64,000 nucleotides of DNA, taken from the NCBI GenBank assembly GCA_008508345.1, contig QNGE01001327.1, positions 1 through 64,000 on the forward strand, in the 5' to 3' direction. This DNA is from Paragonimus westermani (Eukaryota; Platyhelminthes; Trematoda; Plagiorchiida; Troglotrematidae). Both the position numbers and the translations under genes were made by a program. Below the pieces are notes generated by a model. It saw only the letters and a list, made by a program, of their open reading frames with translations, was not told where the DNA came from and did no database searches. Shown here piece by piece: positions 24,119-34,229 of this stretch. Position 1 is the first letter of the stretch. Each line of letters begins with the position of its first letter.

Positions 24119-24131
24119 CAGCTCCCCCTAG
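24119..24131 (-). promoter_or_regulatory. Polypurine tract of element B
   Basis: In minus sense the bases just before the 3' LTR read TAGGGGGAGCTG. A purine run at this place primes plus-strand DNA synthesis in LTR elements. Confidence 0.6.
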
Positions 24132-24596
24132 AAGGGTCTTGTGTGAACAACCCTTTGAGCCTGATGAAGATAACTGGGGCCAGCCACCCTTGGCCTGATC
24201 TGGTTCAAGGCGTAGCAGCCGATAGCCAATCAGCCTGCGATTGGCACGAAAATCCCCAGACGCCGCAGGTGGACGAGCATTAATGCCCACAGTTCCTAGT
24301 GGGCTCCCACTCGAGTATCCTCCTTTAAAGGTGCCGCAACAACCGTAAATATTTTCGAGGAGAGGCATCTACGGAACGTTCGAGCACGACATCCAATACG
24401 ATATCGAGGATGATCGCGATCAAAAATGTCACACACGTCAAGCCAGCGTCGGATGAGACATGCAACAGAAAATATAACGAATCTGGTTGAGTATCAGTAC
24501 AGAAATAAATGACGTGCTCGACCAAATTATACAGCGAGACAAAAAGATTTTGTGATTCTCTTTTGTTATGATCGAAAAAACTAGATTTCACAAAGG

Positions 24597-25942
24597 CTAA
24601 TCCTTTATAAACCGTTTCGGCCAGTGCACCATACGAACTGAACGCGTTGCGGCGGGTGCTGGTGTCATCGGCAAAGTCGTGATGTTTGCTGAAGACGATG
24701 CGTTAAGGCGAGGCTGCTCCGAGGCAGCTGCCGGCGTGGATAGGGGCTGCAGAAGAACATTGAAAACCTCCTCTGTTCTTTCGAAGTAAGCCGACTTCAG
24801 ACGATCGATGCTAACCGTGTCCCGAATACTTTGACGCTCGAGCACGTAAAACCTATCCTTCCGTTGAAGTACTCTGAAAGGACCTCCATAAGGTCGCTCG
24901 AGCAAGCGTCGTATACCATCCACGCGAACAAACACATGTGTGCAGCCGCAAAGGTCTTTAGGAACAAACACATTGCGGCTTTGTTCTCGTGTGTCCGTGA
25001 CACTGAGGCGGCGCATGTGCGAAGCGAGCTGTTTGGCGTAAGATGCATCATATCGAGGGGCATCGGTGGCGGATGAAAAGTAATCGCCAGGAAGACGCAG
25101 TGGTTGGCCGTACAGGGATCGGCGCTGGAAACGTGAAGGTCATTCTTAAGGGTGGCGCGGATGCCGAGTAAAACCATTGGCAGGGCTTCTGTCCAACGAA
25201 TTGCGTCGACTGCGGCGAGGGCTGCTTTTAGTTGTCGGTGGAAGCGTTTGACCATACCGTTTGCAGCCGGATGGTATGCCGTGGTCCGCGTGCGATGACA
25301 TCCAAGCGCACTCAGTAGTTCCGCAAAGAAACCGCTCTCGAATTGGTCGGTCGTAACCGTGGCCGGGCAACCATGAGATGCCACCCAACGCTCAACGAAC
25401 GCGCGTGCTACAGTCTCTGAACGGACGTCGGTTATGGGGACGGCCTCTAGCCACCGCGTGAAACAATCTATCATCGTCAATAGGTATGTTATCCCACTGG
25501 AAAGTGGCAAAGGACCCACAACGTCGATGTGTAGATGTGCAAGTCGCGATGTAATCGAAGGGAATCGGCCAATCGGGGTCGACACGTGGTGGTAAGCCAT
25601 AGCTTGTTGACAAGCTAGGCAAGATCGTGCCCATGTGCGAAGATTCTTTTGCATACCAAGCAAGACGTACCTATTGGAAATAAGCTTGGCCGTGGCCCGG
25701 ATGCAAGGATGGGCTATAGTGTGTAGCGTGTCGAACACGCGTCGTCGGAAAAGCGTAGTAACTACTAGACGTGGATGTCCAGTAGAGGTATCGCAAAGGA
25801 TGGTGCCTGCAGACGCTGATAAAGGTTGATCAGTCAGCCGTAGAGCTGATTGTCGGCAGGAGACACGGAAATCATTTTCCGAACGTTGTGCGTTGGCCAT
25901 AGCGTTTAAGTCGATCGAGTCGTGACCAACTAGTGACGACAC
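24597..25942 (-). pseudogene. Integrase of element B
   Basis: The long frame 25942-24797 carries the zinc domain (H near residue 75, C-x2-C near 112-115), the core with H-I-D-V-V-G-P (first Asp), T-T-D-Q-F-E-S (second Asp) and A-N-G-M-V-K-R-F-H, where the catalytic Glu of the D,D-35-E triad is Lys (a G to A type change). The C-terminal chromatin-side tail with its V-S-I-D-R-L-K motif is in another frame (25016-24597), so a frameshift lies near 25,080. It would have joined cDNA to target DNA; without the Glu it should be inactive. Confidence 0.85.
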
Positions 25943-26491
25943 TCAGCATAAAGCGTCAGCCACAACGTTATCGCTGCCAGAAACGTGGCGTACACCAGAC
26001 GTAAACTGGGACACGAAGTCCAGATGACGAATTCCGCGGGGCAAATGTCTCTCAGACCTACTGCGGAAAGCTGAAACCAACGGTTTTTGATCGGTGAAAA
26101 TCACAAACTGGTTTCCTTCGAGGGCATGTCGGAAGTGACGAAAGGCCGAGTAAATTGTTAACAACTCACGACCTAATGTGCTATACCTAGTTTCAGCCGG
26201 GAGTAAACGTCTGGAAAAGAAAGCGAGCGGTTTCCAGAGTCTATTGACGAACTGCCGAAGTACGGCGCCGACCGCGGTGTCTGACGCGTCAACAGCTACA
26301 CTTATTTCTGCGGCTGATTTGAAGTGGTGCAACATAACGGCGGTGGCTAATACATCCTTAATTCTGTCAAACAACTCGATGGCTGTTGGTCGTAACTCTA
26401 CGACTCCGTTGACACAGCTGCGGAGTAAATCGGTTAAATGCTGCATAAGCTGAGCGCAATGAGGGATAAACCGACTATTGCAGTTGACCAT
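25943..26491 (-). pseudogene. RNase H of element B
   Basis: 183 codons. Connection domain with 'RFIPHCAQLM', then the RNase H fold with V-D-A-S-D-T-A-V-G-A-V-L (first Asp), 'ETRYSTLGRELLTIY' (Glu), 'IFTDQKPL' (Asp) and the closing 'ADAL' near the end. It stops at 25,943, just before the integrase frame, so a nonsense change separates the two. Confidence 0.85.
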
Positions 26492-26562
26492 CCTGTTAAA
26501 TCGACGAATAGCGGCGAGGGTGGTAAGACGGTGTAAATCGCGGATTACTCCTACCTCATTGG

Positions 26563-27713
26563 TTAAAACCGAATACCGTGCTGGTCAACGTAATGTCCTA
26601 GAAACTCTATCGCTGGTTGACCAAAATCACACTTATCCGCGTTATTTGTTATGCCAAAAGCTGTTAATCTGTTGAAGAGCTGTCCCAGATAGATCTGGTG
26701 CCCTTCTTCAGACGCGCTTGCAAATAATAGGTCATCGATGTAGGGGTAGACGAAATCCAGGCCCCGTGTAACGTCGTCGATGAAACGTTGAAACGTTTGT
26801 GCAGCGTTTCGCAAACCAAACGGCATACGTAGAAACTCGAATCAACCGAATGGTGTAATGACGGCTGTTTCGGCAACATCCTCATCAGCAACCGGGATCT
26901 GATGGTATGCGCGCACCAGATCAATTTTCAAGAAAACACGGGTACCATGAAGGCTAGCCGTGATGTCATGTATGTGCGGAATCGGGTACATGTCGGGTAT
27001 TGTGGCGTTGTTGAGCAAAGGATAATCTCCACAAGGGCGCCGGTTACCCGACGCTTTAGGGACCATGTGGAGTGGAGAGACCCAAGAGCTACTGGGCGGG
27101 CGAAGGATTCCGAGCTCGAGCATGTTCTCAAACTCAGCGCGGGTTATCTTAAGCCTGTCTGGTGTCAACCTGCGAGCTTTGACGAACACCGGCGGGCCTG
27201 TCGTGACTAGTTGATGCCCCGTGGAACCCCTGACGGTGGGCAGAGATGAAGACTGTCGAAAACAGTCGGATACTTATCGATTAGAAAACTGAAGGAGTTT
27301 AGTTCCGAAGAGCATTGATATATGGGACTGATCGGTACTTTATCGGCCGAAATTCCTGTAACCGTAAGCTTTGTCGTTTGGTCGACTAGATGGTGTCGTC
27401 TGGAATCTACCAAAGGGTAGAAGTGCTGGAGAAGGTCGATGCCGAAAATCACCTTTTGGACGGCAGCGACCGTGAAGTACCAGTGGAAAGGCCTACGGAG
27501 AACTAAATTAAGTGTCCGAGAGCTCTGACTAAACACTTTTATAGTGCTTCCGTTGGCCGCGCGAAGGTTCGAGATAGATGACCTGCTTAAGTCGTGGGTC
27601 TCAGGTGGGATCACGCTAACCTCGGCACCTGTGTCGATAGGATAGCGAGTCCCTGACTCGTGATCTTTTAGAAAGAAGGGACGACCAGGCAGGCCAGTTA
27701 CGTCGTTAACCAT
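26563..27713 (-). pseudogene. Protease and reverse transcriptase of element B
   Basis: The frame 27713-27207 has the protease active site Y-P-I-D-T-G-A-E (residues 23-30) and a 'IFGIDLLQHF' block. After a frameshift at about 27,200, the RT runs 27,189-26,563, with a single stop at 26,842-26,844 splitting it. It has F-L-K-I-D-L-V-R-A-Y-H-Q (first catalytic Asp), M-P-F-G-L-R-N-A and Y-I-D-D-L-L-F (catalytic pair), all intact. The enzyme would copy element RNA to DNA. Confidence 0.85.
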
Positions 27714-27757
27714 GTGGATTTGGTTGCCTGTTTGCCGACTGGACTAAGGGTACAAGG

Positions 27758-28520
27758 CTATCGGCATCGTCGGGCTTCCTTGCCAAATTGCTGGTTATAC
27801 CAGCATTGTTCCAGATTAGCGTTCGGTGGCGTCTGACGAGAATCACGTGACCCCGCGTGGCTACTGTGCCGTCGAATGGGGGTAGTCGAACGCAATCTCG
27901 AACAATGCGTCGTTAAGGCCTGAAGTTGTTTAGCTAGGGTGGCAACTTGAGCATTTGATGTGGCAATTGCGCCCTGACTATTCGAAGCGAACTGGGAAAC
28001 AGCGGTGCCGTATGTTTCCACGGTCCGGTCAACCACATCAGCCAAGGTTGACAAGGTTGCTGATGGGTTTGCGCTAAGAATGTTTCGCATATCTTTAGGC
28101 AAACGCTGTAGCCACATTTCCCTAAGTAGAGCCTCTTCTGTGTGTGTCGTGCCAGCTAACCGCTGCATGTGGCGAAGGAGCTGCGATGGTTTACGGTCTC
28201 TGAGCTCGGTCGCACTCAGAAGCTGAGAAATACGTTGGCGATCGGACAAACCAACGCGCTTAATTACGGCCGCTTTGAGTTGCCCGTGAGGTTTCGTGGA
28301 GTCCGGTTATTCCAGAACATCGTCCACCTCGTCAGTGACGTGAGATGACAGTGCCGCAACTACGTGATGGAAACGCGTTAGCTCTTAGCAAATCTGTCGT
28401 AGCGCAAATGTGACTGCTAACTGAGCAAACTACAATTTAAGATTATTCTCTCTAAAAGGTGCAAAAGGTACGGCTAATGCACTGACCGAAGCGTCTGACA
28501 AAACGTGCGGTTGAGCCTTC
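27758..28520 (-). pseudogene. Gag of element B
   Basis: The readable frame from 28,249 gives 'SDRQRISQLLSATELRDRKP' and 'LLREMWLQRLPKDMRNIL', the standard capsid block of this clade. Upstream, the same gag continues to about 28,520 but is cut by stops: one where Trp is usual (28,425 region), one near 28,385 and one near 28,310. The C-terminal nucleic-acid-binding block C-W-Y-N-Q-Q-F-G-K-E-A-R-R-C lies at about 27,800, with a stop soon after. The left copy (22,941-23,560) carries the same stops. Confidence 0.8.
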
Positions 28521-28639
28521 AGTAGAGCGGAATTGAAAATAAATCGAATATTTTTGAAAAAAATTATGAACATGTAAAACGTACTAAAGAAATAGCAACT
28601 CACAGCTATACAAAAGATATACCTGTGGAAAACAAAGAT

Positions 28640-28682
28640 TATCCGAACGGGCTCACCAATTTAGTCGGGCTCACGAATTTAA
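28640..28682 (-). promoter_or_regulatory. Leader with tandem primer-binding-like sites, element B
   Basis: Just after the 5' LTR, an 18-bp unit, TAAATTNGTGAGCCCGNN, occurs twice in a row (minus sense). GTGAGCCCG resembles the tRNA-complementary site of CsRn1 relatives. Which unit is used is unknown. Confidence 0.4.
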
Positions 28683-29057
28683 TGCTCGTCGCACTAAGTC
28701 GCGTCTTCTCCAGGTACGCAATTATCAGACGCAAAAAGCAAAAGGCCGTTGAGGAGAGAGACCAAATCTTTATTCGACGAAGTGTACAGGAGGTCTCTGA
28801 TAGTGCCATAAAAGGCACCGACACGCAAAATAGCTTGAGAGGCTAGAGACCGGCCGTGGACGAGCGAGCAAACCGGAAGAATGACACGTGTGTCCTTCAG
28901 GTTCGCGCCACGGTCACATGACATGTAGACAAACAATCGGACAACATGCATCATGCGAGCTTTCCTAATAGCCTAGGTACAATATGCAGCTAAGAGTTTC
29001 GGAACTATTTAATACACCATACCGCAGGCAGGCCAGTGAAATCTACAGGCCGCCACA
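28683..29057 (-). repeat. 5' LTR of element B (375 bp)
   Basis: Begins TGTGGCGGCC and ends GACGAGCA (minus sense). Contains CGAATAAAG as poly(A) signal. The outer flank reads TAAAT. Partner LTRs are at 23,744-24,118 and 30,680-31,054. Confidence 0.8.
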
Positions 29058-29079
29058 TAAATGTATGCCGTTGCGGAAA

Positions 29080-29430
29080 CAGATATATGTATGTATATGT
29101 ATGCATGTATATATATGTATATTATCACAACGGCTTACATATATTTATACATATACATGTATGTATATATACATATGTATAAATATATACGTACAAATAT
29201 ACATAACATATGTATATTGGTATGTAAATATATGTACACATGTTTATGCACTCTTAATTGCACACATACGAATATATATGTGCATATACATGTATACATA
29301 TGTATATGCATATATCTGGACGAACGTCCATAACGTTAAACATATGTATACTTGTATATATATATGTATACGTATATGCACACAAACATATATGCATATA
29401 CGTGTATGTACACATAAAACGTGTACATCC
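29080..29430. repeat. AT-rich satellite-like tract (TATG/CATA/TATA)
   Basis: About 350 bp made almost entirely of TATG, TACATA and TATATA words on both strands, interrupted by a few GC-rich words. The long open frames on both strands here (Tyr/Ile/Cys-rich) are a by-product of the simple repeat and are not proteins. Confidence 0.75.
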
Positions 29431-29443
29431 ATAAGTTGCCAAT

Positions 29444-29815
29444 GAAATGAGACTCAATGACCCTAATCGCCTATCGACGGTGAACCGTAAGCCCAATCGG
29501 TTGCGGACCCTAGATGATGCCAGTGAAATAAGACTCAACGACCCTCATCGCCTGTCCACGGAATCTGGTATTGCCAGTCGGCTAAGTAACCAAGAGACTG
29601 TCAATGAAATAAGACTCAGTGACCCTCGTCGTCTGCCCTCAGTAAAAATTCGTACACAAACTAAAAATAAGTGGGCAGGGCTCGGGATGGGAATCAAGTT
29701 GTCGAAGGCCCTGAAGAGTGCCGTGGGATCAATCCAGCTTGTCCCGAGAAGGACAGTCGGGCCATTCTCGTGGTTCATGTTGGCTGATGAATTGTCTCAC
29801 AGTCCAGGCAGGTGA
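29444..29815 (+). repeat. 81-bp tandem repeat, three copies, inside an open frame
   Basis: The block starting GAAATGAGACTCAATGACCC recurs at 29,525 and 29,606, each exactly 81 bp on, so a 27-residue unit stays in frame in an open frame reaching 29,815. Each unit starts (M/I)-R-L-x-D-P-x-R-L. The third is partial and is followed by a non-repetitive tail rich in Lys, Ser and Trp. The units have diverged, but without stops or frameshifts. This may be a coding repeat or a minisatellite that is open by chance. No start with good context was identified. Confidence 0.5.
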
Positions 29816-30174
29816 AGTCCACGTCGGATTTGTGGTGGTCAGCACACGAGTGATGGTACCAACAGGATCACTGGCAGCACTGGACCCAATAGACGTTTTA
29901 ATCATCTAAGTCCACGGATTCTTCCTTCAGGTGGCATATCTGACAAAGGTCGTTGTTTACCGTCTTCGAGGCCCCGGAAACGTCAAAAAGTTGAAAACCC
30001 CACGAACCGTTCATCTAAGACTAAGTTTTCTCCACCCATGCGTGGTAGAAAAGTTTCCTTGCTCAGTTGGTAATATGAGGATCGGGAAAAAGAATGTAAT
30101 TTCACACGTTACATGAGAAAATGTGAGGTTATAACATTCACTGTGACAAACAATGTGCTGGCGGAAAGAACTCA

Positions 30175-30375
30175 CACGATATTATTATTTTTGCCATTAT
30201 TATCGGAATATATGTAGCGACTATACAAAATAATATTTTGATAGTCGCATTCATTGTACATTTTCGATGATTTTGGTTTTGTACCTACTTTTGTTTTAGT
30301 CAAGCTATTCATTCTGTAACATCCGGCCCGGGGCTAAAAATACAACTCGCTCCGTGCATCGCTAGCTTGACATGT
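30175..30375. repeat. Dispersed repeat R2, copy 2
   Basis: Aligned with 10,925-11,095. Near its left end a 32-bp imperfect palindrome (30,214-30,245, GCGACTATAC...ATAGTCGC) can form a hairpin; the first copy keeps a weaker version. It ends close to the N at 30,386. No coding sequence. Confidence 0.55.
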
Positions 30376-30386
30376 CTATTTTACTN

Positions 30387-31054
30387 AAATCTGTCGTAGC
30401 GCAAATGTGACTGCTAACTGAGCAAACTACAATTTAAGATTATTCTCTCTAAAAGGTGCAAAAGGTACGGCTAATGCACTGACCGAAGCGTCTGACAAAA
30501 CGTGCGGTTGAGCCTTCAGTAGAGCGGAATTGAAAATAAATCGAATATTTTTGAAAAAAATTATGAACATGTAAAACGTACTAAAGAAATAGCAACTCAC
30601 AGCTATACAAAAGATATACCTGTGGAAAACAAAGATTATCCGAACGGGCTCACCAATTTAGTCGGGCTCACGAATTTAATGCTCGTCGCACTAAGTCGCG
30701 TCTTCTCCAGGTACGCAATTATCAGACGCAAAAAGCAAAAGGCCGTTGAGGAGGGAGACCAAATCTTTATTCGACGAAGTGTACAGGAGGTCTCTGATAG
30801 TGCCATAAAAGGCACCGACACGCAAAATAGCTTGAGAGGCTAGAGACCGGCCGTGGACGAGCGAGCAAACCGGAAGAATGACACGTGTGTCCTTCAGGTT
30901 CGCGCCACGGTCACATGACATGTAGACAAACAATCGGACAACATGCATCATGCGAGCTTTCTTAATAACCTAGGTACAATATACAACTATGAGTTTCGGA
31001 ACTATTTAATACACCATACCGCAGGCAGGCCCGTGAAATCTCTAGGCCGCTACA
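30387..31054 (-). mobile_element. Element B end module, third copy (LTR plus leader and gag start)
   Basis: Identical in layout to 23,453-24,118: a 375-bp LTR (30,680-31,054), leader and the first part of gag. It starts right after the N at 30,386. It differs from the other copies at a handful of sites (for example a G for A near 30,754 and several in 30,962-30,990) but shares their gag stop codon. The outer flank beyond 31,054 is unrelated to that of the 5' LTR. Confidence 0.75.
30680..31054 (-). repeat. Third 375-bp LTR of the element B family
   Basis: Same ends (TGTAGCGGCC and GACGAGCA in minus sense). About 2% different from the other two by eye. The right flank is ATCTG. The other flank is lost at the N. 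Confidence 0.75.
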
Positions 31055-31294
31055 ATCTGATGGCTAAATTTTTCTCTGACCACACTCAAAAAGTCGTCAG
31101 AGGACACAGAGTTTGAAGATAGACGTTGTGTTTGGTAATGTATGATAGCTGTCCAAACACTTTTTGAATCGCTGAATGTTTTTACTGGCTCTGACTTCAT
31201 CAAGAAGTTCATTCCGAATGAAGGAATACCTCGCAAAGAAGAAGTTTGCACGTATAATTTTCAGGGATATCAAGCCTGGTAAGGCGGAAAACAT
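31055..31294 (-). pseudogene. Non-LTR retrotransposon RT C-terminus (fragment)
   Basis: The minus-strand frame from 31,294 has 'FFFARYSFIRNELLDEV' followed by 'SKNIQRFKKCLDSY', the end of the C-terminal region shared by CR1/RTE-like proteins (compare the end of the element at 20.7-22.3 kb). It stops at the LTR of the third element B copy, which probably inserted next to or into it. Confidence 0.55.
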
Positions 31295-32279
31295 AAATGT
31301 TAGATTATATGGGGGGCTTTGTTGTAAATGGACGGCAAACGCTCTGGTGCCCGCTCAGAAAGAGTAGTGCTAGCTCCCTAAATTCGTACGCCCAAAATAA
31401 CTCCAACGTTATGCTACCGTGAATCGGAAGTCGCAAGGAGAAAACGGTGAATCTGCAAACAAATTCAACCTAAAAATTGAGGGGTGCTAGGGAGCTGGAC
31501 GTGAGAGCACCTTGGGCACAACCGCACAGCAGCCGCCAGAGTGGGAGAGTGCGTCGGCGGAAAATTCCAGTCGACCTTCAGAGTTCAAACAAGCGTAAGA
31601 CTGGTCAAGCGGCGTTCCTAACAGTAATAGCTCAACATTGTTATCCTAGTGAATGTAACCTACAGCAGTAGAAATGATGTGGATCCACTATACAGCTACG
31701 AGCATAAATGCGATACTTATGCTGGCCCACTAACGTTGATACTAGTGGTTTGCAGTAAATTCATATTCACAAGGTAATGTGAACGGGCGCCGTGGTACTG
31801 GCAAGGCAAATCTTACATCGCGGGGAGTTTAGAATTTTGGGGACGTCGAAGGTGATTCGGGGAGTTTAGAATTTTGGGGACGCCGAACGTGATCTCACTA
31901 CGTCATACCTCCTAGGTGGGTGACTAATATAGGAGGCCTCCTACCTGTGAATTTTATTTCTGAGCAACAGCTGCTGTCTTGCTGACCAGCCGCGCGCGAG
32001 CCACTCAACCTGAAAACGCCTACCGAGGACGTGACACGGGGTGTGATGTCCTCACTGCGCAGGCACAAAGTGTTACGGCGTTTAAGGTTTTCTCCTTGGG
32101 CCCAGCAACTGTTGCTATGCATCTGACTAGTTCTTCCACTTAGTCTTCTTTTAGTATTTGTCGACCTTCTTGATAAAGTTTCCTTCTAGGATATTCCCCG
32201 TCACTCTTGAGGTGAGCGGCGTCCCGAGCCACAGTACCTTTGGTGAGGCTTATGGCTGTTGTGATGATGATGACTGACT
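31295..32279. other. Unrecognised sequence with a short tandem repeat
   Basis: At 31,821-31,894 a 37-bp unit (GGGGAGTTTAGAATTTTGGG core) occurs twice in tandem with three differences. The stretch 31,900-32,130 is GC-richer and may be part of an LTR or promoter region. No supported gene. Confidence 0.35.
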
Positions 32280-32455
32280 GGGCATTGTTCTGTTCGATCA
32301 GTCCTAACAAATGGATGTGACTATCAAAATCGGTGTTTAATATGGTCGTTACATGATTGAATTAACACAGTGAACTTGACTCTTTCAACCGCTACAGAGT
32401 TCAACGGTTTATAATGTTGGGAGAATATTTTCGTTGGCGCCGACGCCCATGCACG
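32280..32455 (-). pseudogene. Inverted gag fragment
   Basis: On the minus strand this reproduces the last third of the gag piece at 10,630-10,800 ('HYKPLN', 'VERVKF'), about 75% identical in DNA and continuing into the same non-coding tail ('aatgcccagtca'). It faces away from the gag of element C that starts 55 bp further right, so an inversion or a template switch has occurred between them. Confidence 0.5.
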
Positions 32456-32508
32456 GGGTCGACGCGCTGAGTTTTTTTGTTTCATTGTCGATCGCTTTTC
32501 GATAGTGA

Positions 32509-33145
32509 GTGCCGACTGGTATTCTTCCTTCGGATCAGTTCCAGCAATCAGAACCTCAGTCGGTTTGTGATTTCGTTCTTCAGTTACAAACACAAGCAGC
32601 CAAATGCGAATACGGCATCCGGTTAAAGGATCGGCTACGTGGTCGAGTGATTGCTAGTATTAAATTACCGGGGTTACAGCAAAAACTTCACTTGCATCAT
32701 GAACAAAGGTTTCACATTTTTCGTAAAGTATGTGGACAGTATGAGGATGTAAAAGAAATTACGAAGACAACTGAGGTTGTTGTGTGCAATTATTCCAAAG
32801 GCAAAAATCCAAGACTGGAACGAGATAGCATATTCAAAGAGCGGATTGACTTCTGTACGCCAAAACCACTCTTTCAGCTTTCTTAATCAGGTAATTCGAA
32901 TACAGTTCTACAACATTTTGGGAAGTGCGCATCTTGTGTACGCAATCAATCGGTGTTTATGTCAACAAAGACATGCAGAGTGCTTCAGCTGTGGCATAGT
33001 GAGTCATATCCAGTCGGTAGGTAAGTCCAGATGTTCACGTTACTTGGTGACAAATTTTAATCCGAACCTGCAATCATTGGCCGACGTCAGTCTTACTTTT
33101 TCTCCATCTATTTTACCCAAAAATACTTCTCATGTTTTGAAAGCA
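32509..33145 (+). pseudogene. Gag of Gypsy element C
   Basis: The frame 32509-32886 holds the middle of gag: 'FVLQLQTQAAKCEYG' followed by 'LKDRLRGRVIASI', a pattern standard for Gypsy capsids. Further on, after a frame change, C-F-S-C-G-I-V-S-H (near 32,980-33,005) is a CCHC-type knuckle with its last Cys displaced. The N-terminal half is missing here and lies inverted next door. Confidence 0.65.
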
Positions 33146-33148
33146 TAA

Positions 33149-33442
33149 GTGTCTGCAGAAAATTCCGGGAAACGTTACAAATTTATTGTTGACACCGGTA
33201 CTGTTGAGTCGGTAGTCTGGCATTCAGACCTAGCTGTATTTTATCCTGATGCTGTTCTGCAGCCCACACAAGTTAACATTCGTGGTATTACTAGTCATTC
33301 ATTGCTTCTCATAAGTTGCTGCACCGTATCGGTGAATTTGCCTGACGTAACCCTATTGATTGTCAAATTCTATTTTCATTCACAGGTTCGTATATCCTTA
33401 GATCTAAAGTCTTACGACGACTACATTCTGACATTCCTCTAG
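33149..33442 (+). pseudogene. Protease of element C
   Basis: 97 residues with F-I-V-D-T-G-T-V-E-S near residues 12-21, so the active-site triad is intact, and the flap-side 'QVNIRGITSH' segment. The C-terminal 'ILG' turn is blurred. It normally releases Gag and Pol products. Confidence 0.7.
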
Positions 33443-33507
33443 CGACACCAGTAAACGATATAGACATTAAACAACTTACACTGGGCCGTCATAAGGCCAC
33501 AGGAGGA

Positions 33508-34200
33508 ATGCGAATATCGAAGGTAAAATTTGAAGCGCTCGAGCACACAGTCTTTCTTAAGAGACGAGTCATTCAATCTAGTTTACGACAACTTGTTCGC
33601 AGAGAATTGCAGACTATATGTGACAAAGGAGTGGTAACGCCTGCTGAATTGTCATACTGGGCGAATCCAATAGTGACACCATTAAAAGCTGATAGGATCA
33701 CACCGAGACCACAATTGCTGTCACTACAGGTTGGCGTTGAATACACGCCTACTACAACGTACCTGAGCAACAGAATAGCCTGGGGATGTACCGTGTCGTT
33801 TGTCGGGTTCTGAGGTCTTTTCAAAAATCGATTTAAGGATTCTAATCTACAAACATCACTTGATGGAATGTCAAGCAATTTGACTGTGATTACCACACCA
33901 TTCGGAATGCATCAGTACAATTTTCCACCTTTGGTTTGAACGTTTCACCGGCGGTATTCCAGGATGCCACCTACACAGTTAATGTAGATTTGGATGGTAT
34001 CCAAACCTATCAACATGTTATTATTCATGATGCTAATAAGTTTACCCATGATTATCGCCTCCTTTTTCTGTTAAGACGATTTTTTGACATCGACGTGGCT
34101 ATTAACCCGCAGAAGTGTAATTTTCCCGTTTTTTCTTTCTCATGACTTGGCTGCGTTGTTGATAACAATGGTTTCAAGCCAGACTTGCAACCTTAACCCC
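33508..34200 (+). pseudogene. Reverse transcriptase of element C, catalytic pair lost
   Basis: Fingers are at 33508-33700 ('ELQTICDKGVVTPAELSYWANPIVTP'). The palm around motif A (33,720-33,830) is scrambled by frame changes. At 34,000-34,045 the sequence reads T-Y-Q-H-V-I-I-H, where the family has Y-x-D-D, so both catalytic aspartates are gone. Downstream 'LLRRFFDIDVAINPQKC' confirms the domain. It must be inactive. Confidence 0.8.
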
Positions 34201-34229
34201 ACAAGTGAGTGCATTGCCACCGACTTACC

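Larger units (their letters stand above)
24119..29057 (-). mobile_element. CsRn1-like Ty3/Gypsy retrotransposon, element B (body plus 5' LTR)
   Basis: Minus-strand element: 5' LTR 29,057-28,683, gag about 28,520-27,758, protease 27,713, RT, RNase H, integrase to 24,597, then a 3' untranslated part to the polypurine tract and the left LTR. The gag has a C-W-Y-x2-Q-F-G-x5-C block typical of CsRn1-clade elements, with the usual His replaced by Asn. The RT Y-I-D-D is intact, but the integrase catalytic Glu is Lys and there are stops in gag and RT. Codon breaks are few, and the LTRs differ by under 1%, so the element is young or recently homogenised. Confidence 0.85.

Noticed and set aside
29061..29445. 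Open frames of 90-153 residues in the AT-rich tract
   Set aside because: They are translations of TATG/CATA simple repeats in several frames.
29444..29690. CRISPR-like array
   Set aside because: Only three units, no constant repeat with unique spacers, and a eukaryotic context.
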